From assembly GCF_035325945.1 (NCBI RefSeq), contig NZ_DAOKYX010000005.1, positions 62,001-126,000 of the forward strand: DNA of 64,000 nucleotides. Direction: 5' to 3'. The position numbers were made by a program, and so were the translations under genes. This DNA is from Parvibaculum sp035325945. Its GTDB lineage: Bacteria; Pseudomonadota; Alphaproteobacteria; Parvibaculales; Parvibaculaceae. The notes beneath the pieces were generated by a model. That model ran no database searches. It was not told the DNA's origin and saw only the letters and a program-made list of their open reading frames with translations. Below are positions 34,658 to 42,643 of the stretch, piece by piece. Each line of letters opens with the position of its first letter. The first letter of the stretch is position 1.

Positions 34658-35971
34658 CTACCGCGCAACGGCGGGCAGCGACAGTACGACCTTCAGGCCC
34701 GGATTGTTGTCCTCCAGCCGGATCTGGCCGCCATGAAGCCGCGCGACCGCCGCGACGAGACTGAGGCCGAGGCCGCTCCCCGGCGTGTTGCGGCTCGCCT
34801 CGAGGCGCACGAACCGTTCGAGCACATGGCCGCGCTTATCAGCCGGAATGCCTGCTCCGTGATCGGCGACCGAAAGCAGCACCTGCCCGGCGCCATCCTC
34901 CCGCGCCGTCACGCGGATGGTCGGCTCCACGCCCGGCGCCACGGGTTTGCCATGCTTGATCGCGTTGTCGAGCAGATTGGCCATCGCCTGAGCGAGCAGT
35001 TCCCGATTGCCGCGCACATGAAGGCCCGGCGTGCCCTCCACATCGAGCCTCAACCCCTGCTCCTCGGCGACGGGCTCGTAAAGCTCCGCCGAGTCGCTGA
35101 TCACGGCCACGGCATCGACCGGCGTCATCGACTCGCGCAGCGAGCCTGCTTCCGCCCGCGCGATCATCAGCAGCGCATTGAAGGTCGTGAGCAGGCTGTC
35201 GGCCTCCGCAATGGTGCGCTCCAGCGCATGGCGGTATTCCTCTGGCGAGGAATCCTGCATCAATGTCACCTCGAGGCGATTGCGCAGCCTGTTGAGCGGG
35301 CTGCGCAGATCATGCGCGACATTGTCCGTCACCTGACGCATGCCGATCATGAGCGCCTCGATCTGGTCGAGCATGGCATTGAGGTTGCGCGCGAGCTGGT
35401 CGAGTTCGTCGCCCGTCCCGGCAATCGGCAGCCGTTGGGACAGGTCGCCCTGCATGATGTCGCGGCTCGAGCGGTTGATGTCATCGACGCGGGCGAGCAT
35501 GTTGCGGCTCATGAAAAGCCCGCCCGCGAGCCCGAGGGCGATGGTGAGGCCGATAGCCCAGATGAGCGCGTTGGTGATGAGCTTTTCGATCTCGCGTCGT
35601 TCCTGCACATCGCGGCCGACGAGAAGATAGAAGCCTTCGGGTAGAAGGAAGACGCGTGCACGCGCGCTTTTGAGTTCCGTCGTGCCGTCGAGCGTGCGGC
35701 GGTGATAGGCGAAGTCGATCCACCGGTCGGCGCCGGGCGTCGCGGCCGGACGGCCGTCGAGATTGCCCGCCAGCACACGGCCCGCCGGATCGAGCAGGAG
35801 GTAGAGCCCCTGCCCCGGATCGCGCGAGCGCTGGATGACGGTCTGCACGAGGAGCGGCAGCCCGCCCTGCGCATATTGCTCCGCAAGCCCGGTGATTTCC
35901 GCCTGCACCGCCTCGTCCGTCTGGCGCGCGAGAAATCCTGCCGTGTTCCAATAGACATAGGCAAGCAGCAT
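34658..35971 (-). CDS. Sensor histidine kinase paired with the upstream response regulator
   Basis: At least 437 residues. Periplasmic loop, a second membrane helix (ALIWAIGLTIALGLAGGLFM), HAMP domain (DDINRSSRDIMQGDLSQRL), HisKA with histidine in DNVAHDLRSPLNRLRNRLEV, and HATPase_c with NLLDNAIKHGKP and GSGLGLSLVAAVARLHGG. The coordinates begin at the first ordinary start codon, ATG 35971, but this splits the first membrane helix. The frame stays open up to 36145 and encodes FRLAVLYLALFAASAIMLL just upstream, with no ATG, GTG or TTG. ATT at 36061 (GGAG six bases before) or ATT at 36043 (overlapping the regulator stop) are candidate starts. Confidence 0.88.
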   Translation of the reverse strand: MLLAYVYWNTAGFLARQTDEAVQAEITGLAEQYAQGGLPLLVQTVIQRSRDPGQGLYLLLDPAGRVLAGNLDGRPAATPGADRWIDFAYHRRTLDGTTELKSARARVFLLPEGFYLLVGRDVQERREIEKLITNALIWAIGLTIALGLAGGLFMSRNMLARVDDINRSSRDIMQGDLSQRLPIAGTGDELDQLARNLNAMLDQIEALMIGMRQVTDNVAHDLRSPLNRLRNRLEVTLMQDSSPEEYRHALERTIAEADSLLTTFNALLMIARAEAGSLRESMTPVDAVAVISDSAELYEPVAEEQGLRLDVEGTPGLHVRGNRELLAQAMANLLDNAIKHGKPVAPGVEPTIRVTAREDGAGQVLLSVADHGAGIPADKRGHVLERFVRLEASRNTPGSGLGLSLVAAVARLHGGQIRLEDNNPGLKVVLSLPAVAR

Positions 35972-36038
35972 GATCGCGGAAGCGGCGAAGAGCGCGAGAT
36001 AGAGGACCGCGAGCCTGAAGGTCGAGGTTCTGAGGAGA

Positions 36039-36716
36039 TTAATCAGCCGCGCGTAGCGAATATCCAGCTCCCCGTACCGTATGCAGCAACGGTTGCTTGA
36101 AGTTCTTGTCGATCTTCGCCCTGAGCCTCGAGATGTGGACGTCGATCACGTTCGTCTGCGGATCGAAATGATACTCCCAGACATTCTCCAGCAACATAGT
36201 CCGCGTCACGACCTGACCGGCATGCTTCATCATATATTCGAGAAGACGGAACTCGCGCGGCTGAAGCTCGATTTCCTGCCCCGCCCGCGTGACCTTGCGC
36301 GCGAGAAGGTCGACTTCGAGATCGCCGACCTGAAGCCGGGTGCGCACCTGATCCGGGTTCGAGCGGCGGACCAGAACCTCGATCCGCGCCAGAAGTTCGG
36401 CAAAGGCGTAGGGCTTGGTGAGATAATCGTCGCTGCCCGCCTTGAGCCCCATGACCCGGTCGTCGACCTCGCCGAGCGCCGAGAGGATCAGCACCGGAGT
36501 GCGCACGCCTTCCGTCCTGAGCGCGGCGACGACGCTCAGTCCGTCGCGCTTCGGCAACATGCGATCGACGATCATGACGTCATATTGGCTCGACAATCCA
36601 AGCGTCAGCCCTTCTTCGCCATCGCCGGCGTGATCGACGATGTGACCGCTTTCGCGCAGGCCGCGGACCATATAGGCGGCCGCTTCGAGATCGTCCTCAA
36701 TGACGAGAATCCGCAT
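36039..36716 (-). CDS. OmpR-family response regulator
   Basis: 225 residues from the ATG at 36716 (MRILVIEDDLEAAAYMVRGL), with AGAGG nine bases upstream; a GTG two codons earlier is possible. Receiver domain: acidic pocket in VIEDD, phospho-accepting aspartate in MIVDRMLPKRDGLS, and conserved lysine in YLTKPYAFAELLAR. C-terminal winged-helix DNA-binding domain: LQPREFRLLEYMMKHAGQVV and NVIDVHISRLRAKI. It follows degP by 119 bp and its kinase comes directly after. By gene order it may sense envelope stress and control degP (inference). Confidence 0.95.
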   Translation of the reverse strand: MRILVIEDDLEAAAYMVRGLRESGHIVDHAGDGEEGLTLGLSSQYDVMIVDRMLPKRDGLSVVAALRTEGVRTPVLILSALGEVDDRVMGLKAGSDDYLTKPYAFAELLARIEVLVRRSNPDQVRTRLQVGDLEVDLLARKVTRAGQEIELQPREFRLLEYMMKHAGQVVTRTMLLENVWEYHFDPQTNVIDVHISRLRAKIDKNFKQPLLHTVRGAGYSLRAAD

Positions 36717-36835
36717 ACTCACAGACCTCTTGCCTTAATGGGCTCCAGGGAAACATTGGTTGCGGATACGCCGGCCATCCTCAGACAGCCGGCGGACCCC
36801 GCACACACAAGCCAGGGCAATGCTCTCTGAGAGCC

Positions 36836-38320
36836 TCACGCCTTCTTGATCGTCAGTGCCACGAAGCGCTGCTGATCCTGGCTGCGCAGCAGGAGAAGGA
36901 CCGAGGATTTGTCGGCCTTCTTCGCCTGACGCACGCCTTCCACGACATCGGCAGGGGTCTTAACATCCTTGCCCGAAACCTTGACGATGATGTCGCCGGG
37001 CTGGATGCCCTTTTCCGCCGCTTCGCTGTTGGGATCGACGCTCTGGACGACGACGCCGTCCGCCGACTGGCCAAGGGCGAGGCCGAGGCTCTGGGTGGCC
37101 GTCTCACCGCTCGGCGCGGACTTGTCGCCGGCCGATGCCATTTCGATCTTGTCGGGGAAGATGGCGATGGCGGCCTTGATGCTCCTTGCCTTTCCATCGC
37201 GCCAGATATCGATCGCGGCGTTCGTGCCGGGGCGCAGATCGGCGACCGTGCGGCTCACGTCGCGCACATCGGCCATGTCCTTGCCGTTCACCCTGGTGAT
37301 GACGTCGCCGGGCTGGATACCCGCCTTTTCGGCAGGGCTACCCGCCGTCACCTCGGCGACGAGCGCGCCTTTCGGCTTGTCGAGCGAGAGGCTCGCGGCG
37401 AGATCGGTATCGACCGGCTGGATGCTGACGCCGAGCCAGCCGCGCGTCACCTTGCCATGTTCCTTGAGCTGGGCGACGACGCGCGCGGCAATGTTGGAGG
37501 GGATCGCAAAGCCGATGCCGACGCTGCCGCCGGTCGGCGAATAGATCGCCGTGTTCACGCCAATGACGTTGCCGTGAATGTCGAAGGTCGGGCCGCCCGA
37601 ATTGCCGCGGTTGATCGAGGCATCGATCTGGAGGAAGTCGTCATAGGGACCGGCGCCGATCTCGCGGCCGCGCGCCGAGACGATGCCGCTCGTGACCGTG
37701 CCGCCAAGGCCGAAGGGATTGCCGACCGCGAGCACCCAGTCGCCCACGCGCAGCCTGTCCGAGTCGCCGAAAGCGACATAGGGCATGGGCTTCGTCACCT
37801 TCACCTTGATGAGCGCGAGGTCGGTCTTCTGGTCGCGGCCGACGAGCGTCGCCTTCATCTCGGTGCCGTCCGTCAGCACGACGGTGATTTCCTTGCCGTT
37901 CTGCACGACGTGATTGTTGGTCACGACATAGCCATCGGCCGAGACGAAGAAGCCGGAGCCCTGCGCCATCGCCTTGCGCTTCAGGGGCTTGCCGTCCGGG
38001 CCCTTGGGCTGGAGCTGCTTGAAGAACTTCTCGAACGGGCTGCCGGGCGGGAACGGCAGGTCGGGAATATCGGCGCTCGCGACCGTCTCTTCCTCGACGA
38101 CGCGAATGCTGACGACCGCTGGCGAAACCTTCTCGACCAGATCGGCGAATGTCGGCAGGCTCGAAAGCTCCGATTTCTGTTCGCTCGGCGCATTGAGTGG
38201 GGCCGTCTGGGCGAAGGCGGGGGCAGCCAGCAGACTGAAGCCAATCATGCTGGCGGTCGCGAGGGCCGCTGTCCGTCGGATCATTCCGCGCGGGCCGCTT
38301 ATCCGGGCGATGTTCGTCAT
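36836..38320 (-). CDS. degP: DegP/HtrA-family periplasmic serine endoprotease
   Basis: 494 residues. The signal peptide includes AALATASMIGFSLLAAPAFA. The trypsin-like protease domain has catalytic His in VTNNHVVQNGKEI, Asp in DQKTDLALIKVKV and Ser in NRGNSGGPTFDIHGN. Two PDZ domains follow (GSPAEKAGIQPGDVITRVNG and SEAAEKGIQPGDIIVKVSGK). DegP degrades and refolds misfolded envelope proteins. GAGGAG precedes the ATG by nine bases. A 17-bp palindrome lies about 60 bp upstream. It sits between the ccm genes and a two-component system. Confidence 0.96.
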   Translation of the reverse strand: MTNIARISGPRGMIRRTAALATASMIGFSLLAAPAFAQTAPLNAPSEQKSELSSLPTFADLVEKVSPAVVSIRVVEEETVASADIPDLPFPPGSPFEKFFKQLQPKGPDGKPLKRKAMAQGSGFFVSADGYVVTNNHVVQNGKEITVVLTDGTEMKATLVGRDQKTDLALIKVKVTKPMPYVAFGDSDRLRVGDWVLAVGNPFGLGGTVTSGIVSARGREIGAGPYDDFLQIDASINRGNSGGPTFDIHGNVIGVNTAIYSPTGGSVGIGFAIPSNIAARVVAQLKEHGKVTRGWLGVSIQPVDTDLAASLSLDKPKGALVAEVTAGSPAEKAGIQPGDVITRVNGKDMADVRDVSRTVADLRPGTNAAIDIWRDGKARSIKAAIAIFPDKIEMASAGDKSAPSGETATQSLGLALGQSADGVVVQSVDPNSEAAEKGIQPGDIIVKVSGKDVKTPADVVEGVRQAKKADKSSVLLLLRSQDQQRFVALTIKKA

Positions 38321-38380
38321 ATCCGTGAACTCCTCGTTGGAACTGCCGCTCCGGGGCGGCGCTGTTTTTCAAGCGGTCGG

Positions 38381-38397
38381 GCGCAGACTGTCTGCGC
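38381..38397. promoter_or_regulatory. 17-bp perfect palindrome upstream of degP
   Basis: GCGCAGAC-T-GTCTGCGC: eight-base perfect arms around a single base, 60 bp before the degP ATG and 82 bp below the ccmH terminator hairpin. Position suggests an operator or a promoter-proximal hairpin in the degP leader. Confidence 0.45.
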
Positions 38398-38478
38398 GAG
38401 GGCCACCGTTCAGGGCATCCAGAGTTGGATACACGATCTTACCAATTCATGTCCGAAACATTACGGATCGATAAAGGC

Positions 38479-38527
38479 AAAAAAGAGGCGCCTGGCGCGC
38501 CGGAAGGGTTACTTCCGATGCGCCTCG
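38479..38527 (-). terminator. Rho-independent terminator of the ccm operon
   Basis: Outer arms GAGGCGC/GCGCCTC and inner arms CGGAAG/CTTCCG (38485-38527) form a long hairpin. On the minus strand it is followed by six U residues (38479-38484). It lies 25 bp after the ccmH stop. Confidence 0.9.
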
Positions 38528-38552
38528 CAAGGCCCGGACCATCTACGGAATA

Positions 38553-39008
38553 TCAGTCGTCTCGCCGCATGATCTCGTCGAGGCGCGCCTCCTCGGCGGC
38601 ATCGAGCGAAGGCTGGGCACCCGCGCGGCTGGCGCGGAAAAGGTTGATGGCGATGACGCCACCGGCGAGTAGCGCGGCAAGTGGCCCGAGCCAGAGGATC
38701 AGCGTCGCCCGCTCGAAGCGGGGCCGAAGCAGCACGAATTCGCCATAGCGGGCGACGATATAGTCCACCACCTGCTCGTCCGTGTCGCCGGCGACGAGAC
38801 GCTCGCGCACGATGCGCCGGAGATCCCCGGCAAGCTCGGCCTCGGAATCGTCGATCGACTGGTTCTGGCAGACAAGGCAGCGCAGCTCCTTCGAGATTTC
38901 GCGGGCCCGCCCTTCCAGCGCCGGGTCCTTGAGCTGTTCGCCCGGCTGAACGGCAAGGGCCGGCGCGGCAAGGAGGAGAAAAAGCAGGGTGGCGAGGGCG
39001 CGGCGCAT
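38553..39008 (-). CDS. ccmH: Cytochrome c maturation protein CcmH (CycL)
   Basis: 151 residues from the ATG at 39008. Signal sequence MRRALATLLFLLLAAPALA, then the thiol motif ELRCLVCQNQSIDDSEAELA with its CxxC, and a membrane anchor near residues 105-125 (ILWLGPLAALLAGGVIAINL). CcmH keeps the apocytochrome CXXCH cysteines reduced and presents them to CcmF/CcmI in the periplasm. It starts 4 bp after the ccmF stop and is the last ccm gene. Confidence 0.95.
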   Translation of the reverse strand: MRRALATLLFLLLAAPALAVQPGEQLKDPALEGRAREISKELRCLVCQNQSIDDSEAELAGDLRRIVRERLVAGDTDEQVVDYIVARYGEFVLLRPRFERATLILWLGPLAALLAGGVIAINLFRASRAGAQPSLDAAEEARLDEIMRRDD

Positions 39009-39012
39009 GGGT

Positions 39013-40995
39013 TCACTCCGCAGGCGCGGCCGAGAGGCGCGCACGGGCCCTGGCGGGCGCCCCGACCCTGTAGCGCCGGTCGGTGAGCGAGACGATGCCG
39101 CCAAACGCCATGATGATCGCGCCGGCCCAGATCCAGGGCGCAAAGCTGTTCTCATAGGCTCGGATCGTCCAGGCGCCCTTCCCGTTATTCTCGCCGATGA
39201 CGATATAGAGGTCCGAGAAGCCCGTCGTGCGAATGGCGGCTTCCGTCTTCTCCTGCCGCTCGACGGGGAAGTTCCGCTTCTCCGGCATCATATAGGCGAT
39301 GTGGCGGCCGTCGCGCTTGACGTTCACGACGCCGACGAGCGCCTGATAGTTCGGCCCCTCGCGCATACCCACCTTGTCGAGGGTGAGAGTATATCCCGCC
39401 AGCTCCGCGCTCTGCCCGACCTCGAGGGCCGTCACCAGTTCCTGCCGCCAGGCCGTCATGCCGACGATCCCGGCAACGACGATGCCGAGCCCGCCATGTG
39501 CGAGAGCCATGCCCCAGGACGCCCGGGGCTGGCGACGCGCCTTGCGCCAGCTCTCGCCGAGCGGCACCGAGAAGAGGCCGATACGCCAGGCGACCTCGAA
39601 GAAGGCGCCCGCGACGAGCCATGTGGCAAGCGCCATGCCGAGGGCCGCGAGCCACGGGCCCTTGCTGCGGAAGGCCAGAATAAGCACGGCAACGATGAGC
39701 GCGGCCGCCGCCGCCCCCATCAGACGCTCGGTCGCCGCCACAAGGTCGGAGCGCTTCCATTTGAGCAGCGGCCCCAATGGCACAAGACAAAGAAGCGGAA
39801 TGATCAGCGGCACGAAGGTCAGGTTGAAGAAGGGCGCGCCCACCGTGATCTTCGGCCCACCCAGCGCATCGAGAAACAGCGGGTAGAGCGTGCCGATGAA
39901 GACGGCCGCCGTCGCCGCGGCGAGCAGAAGGTTGTTCACCACCAGCGCGCCTTCGCGGCTCAAAGGGGCGAAGAGCCCTTCGGCCTTCAGTACGGGCGCG
40001 CGCCAGCCATAGAGCAACAGCGCGCCGCCCACGAAGAAGAAGATGATGCCGAGAATGACGACGCCGCGCGAGGGATCGTTGGCGAAGGCGTGGACCGAAT
40101 TCAGCACGCCCGAGCGGACAAGGAAGGTGCCGATGAGCGACAGCGAGAAGGCGAAGATCGCAAGCAGGATGGTCCAGCTTTTGAGCGCGCCGCGCTTTTC
40201 CGCAACGATCGCGGAATGGAGCAGCGCCGTCGCGACGAGCCACGGCATGAGCGAGGCGTTCTCGACCGGATCCCAGAACCAGAAGCCGCCCCAGCCGAGC
40301 GTGTAATAGGCCCACCAGGAGCCGACCGCGATGCCGAGCGTCAGCGCCAGCCACGCGCCGAGCGTCCAGGGCCGCACCCATCGCGCCCAGCTCGCATCGA
40401 CCCTGCCTTCGATGAGCGCCGCGATGGCGAAGGAGAAGGCCATGGAAAGCCCGACATAGCCCGCATAGAGGAATGGCGGGTGAAGGGCGAGAGCCGGGTC
40501 CTGAAGCAGCGGATTGAGGCCGCTGCCTTCGAAGGGCGCCGGATCGAGGCGGGCAAACGGGTTCGAGGTGAAGAGAATGAAGGCGAGAAAGGCGACACCG
40601 ATCGAGGCCTGCACGGAGAGAACGCGCGCGCGCAAAGCCTCGGGCAGATTGCCGCCGAACAGCGCAACCAGCGCCCCGTAAAGAGCGAGGATCAGCACCC
40701 AGAGGACCATCGAGCCCTCATGGTTCCCCCATACGCCACTTATCTTGTAGATGAGCGGTTTTGCCGTATGCGAATTCTCGGCGACGACCTTCACCGAGAA
40801 GTCGGAGGTGAGATAGGCGTGGAGTAGAACGGCGAAGACGATGGCAAGCAGCGTGAACTGAACCAACGCCGCCGGCCGCGCAATGGCCATGAGGCCGCTG
40901 TCGCCGCGCTGCGCGCCCACCATCGGCACGATCATCTGCACAAGGGCGACGGCAAGCGCGAGAACGAGCGCGAAATGGCCGAGTTCAACGATCAT
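39013..40995 (-). CDS. ccmF: Heme lyase CcmF (CycK)
   Basis: 660 residues, polytopic. The WWD heme-handling domain is conserved (WGGFWFWDPVENASLMPW near residue 235), as are VWGNHEGSMVLWVLILALYG and HPPFLYAGYVGLSMAFSFAI with the external histidines. CcmF joins heme from holo-CcmE to apocytochrome c at the periplasmic face. It overlaps ccmE by 4 bp and is followed by ccmH. Confidence 0.97.
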   Translation of the reverse strand: MIVELGHFALVLALAVALVQMIVPMVGAQRGDSGLMAIARPAALVQFTLLAIVFAVLLHAYLTSDFSVKVVAENSHTAKPLIYKISGVWGNHEGSMVLWVLILALYGALVALFGGNLPEALRARVLSVQASIGVAFLAFILFTSNPFARLDPAPFEGSGLNPLLQDPALALHPPFLYAGYVGLSMAFSFAIAALIEGRVDASWARWVRPWTLGAWLALTLGIAVGSWWAYYTLGWGGFWFWDPVENASLMPWLVATALLHSAIVAEKRGALKSWTILLAIFAFSLSLIGTFLVRSGVLNSVHAFANDPSRGVVILGIIFFFVGGALLLYGWRAPVLKAEGLFAPLSREGALVVNNLLLAAATAAVFIGTLYPLFLDALGGPKITVGAPFFNLTFVPLIIPLLCLVPLGPLLKWKRSDLVAATERLMGAAAAALIVAVLILAFRSKGPWLAALGMALATWLVAGAFFEVAWRIGLFSVPLGESWRKARRQPRASWGMALAHGGLGIVVAGIVGMTAWRQELVTALEVGQSAELAGYTLTLDKVGMREGPNYQALVGVVNVKRDGRHIAYMMPEKRNFPVERQEKTEAAIRTTGFSDLYIVIGENNGKGAWTIRAYENSFAPWIWAGAIIMAFGGIVSLTDRRYRVGAPARARARLSAAPAE

Positions 40996-41462
40996 CTTGT
41001 GGTGCCTTCAGCCTTCTCGTCCTTGATCTCGCCTTCTTCCCAGCGGCCCGATGCCTTCAAGGCATTGGCGACTTCGGGCGGCATGTATTTCTCATCGTGC
41101 TTGGCAAGAACCGAGTCGGCAACGAAAACGCCGTCCGGCCCCATCACACCTTCGGCAACGACGCCCTGCCCCTCGCGGAAGAGATCGGGCAAAACGCCGG
41201 TATAGGTCACCCGCCGCTTCGTCTGGAGGTCCGTCACCTCGAAAGCGATGGTCGCGGGGCCAGTATGCTCCACCGAACCGTTCTCGACGAGGCCGCCAAG
41301 GCGGAATCTCGTGCCGGGCTCGATCCCCTTTTCCACAATTTCTGTAGGGCTATAAAAGAAAACGATGTTGTCGCGCATGGCGAAGAGCACCAGCGCGACG
41401 GCCACTCCGAGAATTCCAAGACCGGCGGCAATGAAAGCGGCGCGGCGCTGCTTGCGCGTCAT
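40992..41462 (-). CDS. ccmE: Periplasmic heme chaperone CcmE (CycJ)
   Basis: 156 residues. Single N-terminal anchor (RAAFIAAGLGILGVAVALVL), then the OB-fold domain FFYSPTEIVEKGIEPGTRFR and RRVTYTGVLPDLFREGQGVV. The heme-binding histidine is in VLAKHDEKYMPPEV. CcmE binds heme covalently and passes it to CcmF. In most relatives it follows ccmI directly; here an unrelated gene and 220 bp intervene, so ccmEFH may have its own promoter. An inverted repeat lies in the leader. Confidence 0.95.
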   Translation of the reverse strand: MTRKQRRAAFIAAGLGILGVAVALVLFAMRDNIVFFYSPTEIVEKGIEPGTRFRLGGLVENGSVEHTGPATIAFEVTDLQTKRRVTYTGVLPDLFREGQGVVAEGVMGPDGVFVADSVLAKHDEKYMPPEVANALKASGRWEEGEIKDEKAEGTTR

Positions 41463-41489
41463 GCTCGTCCCCGTACTTACGCCTCACCA

Positions 41490-41536
41490 GAGCGCGATCC
41501 GCATGGTGGCGGCGGTTTTACGACAAGATCGCGCTC
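41490..41536. promoter_or_regulatory. Inverted repeat in the ccmE leader
   Basis: Perfect 10-bp arms GAGCGCGATC (41490-41499) and GATCGCGCTC (41527-41536), 27 bases apart, lie 28-74 bp upstream of the ccmE ATG. It may be an operator or RNA hairpin controlling ccmEFH; no terminator U-run follows. Confidence 0.4.
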
Positions 41537-41682
41537 AAACCAATCAATCCGGCGCATGAATTGATGCGGAGAGCTTGCAACTTTCCGGCAGAGGCTCCGA
41601 GGCGTCCATTTGCCGCGGAAGATATAGCCGGACGCGCCCCGCCGAAAACGCCAAATGGTCGCGGAAGCCCGGCGCCCCCACC

Positions 41683-42588
41683 TCAAAGCCCGAGATGACC
41701 CCGCGTCGCCGGTCCTGCGATGCCATCGGCGGCGATGCCCCGGTCCATCTGAAAGGCTCTCAGCATGCGGTCGAGCCCTTCGTCGAAAACGCCGTCCTGA
41801 TCGGCCGTGAACCCTTCCCGCGCGAGAGCCTGCCGCAAGGCGCACACATCCTCTCCGGTCATGGGCGGATGCGTCAGGCGCAGATTGCGCGCTGCCGCAC
41901 CGCCGGAGAGCGCGGCGCGATCCACCGCCACGCCGCAAACCGTGAAGGGGAGATCGAGCGGCCAGTTTTCCGCCGCGATGAGCGTGCCAAAGGCATCCAT
42001 TCGATAAACCGTGCGCTGAAGAAGCCCATTGCTGTGCTTGGCGAGCCAGTTCCGCCGCTCGCTCACATAGGCTTCGACCCATTTCCTTTCGCCGAGCGCC
42101 GCGGGCCCGCCATGTCTGGCGGCCGTCCTGTCGCGCATCGCGCTCCACGAGCCGTGGACGAAGCCGTCATAGACGATCGCCGTGCCGAGGGCGGTGGCGA
42201 AGCCGAGTGCGGAGACCGCGCGCGTGGCCGGCTCCCAAAAGGCGCGGTCGAAGAAGGAATCCTGCGCGACCCGCATGGCGGGGTCGCTGCCCGCCTGCCG
42301 GAGAAGCGCGTGAAAGGTCCGGTCGTGGTCGAGCGTGAGGTCGAGCGCCGCAAGACGCGGCAGATAGGGCTTCAGTGCCCGCCCGTAAGCGGCTTCCGCC
42401 ATTTCGCAATATGACTTGATGAGGAGATAGAGATTGCCGCTTGCCAGCGTTGTCTGCGAGCGCCCGTAAGTGAGATGGCCGGGATCGCCCGGCGCCAGCG
42501 TCAGGCGCGCATGGTCGCCCTGTGCGCGGCCCGTCTCGAAGATGTTGACGATTGCCTGCGCCGCCTGCTTCTGAAGTTCCGACAGCAT
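41683..42588 (-). CDS. Chitosanase-like protein with C-terminal peptidoglycan-binding domain
   Basis: 301 residues. The N-terminal ~200 residues resemble the GH46 chitosanase fold: AIVNIFETGRAQGDHARLTL with a candidate catalytic glutamate, then PGDPGHLTYGRSQTTLASGN, and FWEPATRAVSALGFATALGT. The last ~65 residues are a peptidoglycan-binding type 1 repeat (VCALRQALAREGFTADQDGV, MLRAFQMDRGIAADGIAGPA). No signal peptide is visible, so export would need another route, or the protein acts inside. It is wedged between ccmI and ccmE. Enzymatic activity is inferred only from the fold-level pattern. Confidence 0.65.
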   Translation of the reverse strand: MLSELQKQAAQAIVNIFETGRAQGDHARLTLAPGDPGHLTYGRSQTTLASGNLYLLIKSYCEMAEAAYGRALKPYLPRLAALDLTLDHDRTFHALLRQAGSDPAMRVAQDSFFDRAFWEPATRAVSALGFATALGTAIVYDGFVHGSWSAMRDRTAARHGGPAALGERKWVEAYVSERRNWLAKHSNGLLQRTVYRMDAFGTLIAAENWPLDLPFTVCGVAVDRAALSGGAAARNLRLTHPPMTGEDVCALRQALAREGFTADQDGVFDEGLDRMLRAFQMDRGIAADGIAGPATRGHLGL

Positions 42589-42643
42589 TTCCGCCTCCTG
42601 TCCAGCCGATCAGCCATTCTGGCGCGGCGGTCAGGAGCGGGGG

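Noticed and set aside
36822..36834. GCTCTCTGAGAGC hairpin after degP as a terminator
   Set aside because: A five-base stem with a three-base loop and no U-run is too weak; transcription may continue into the response regulator.
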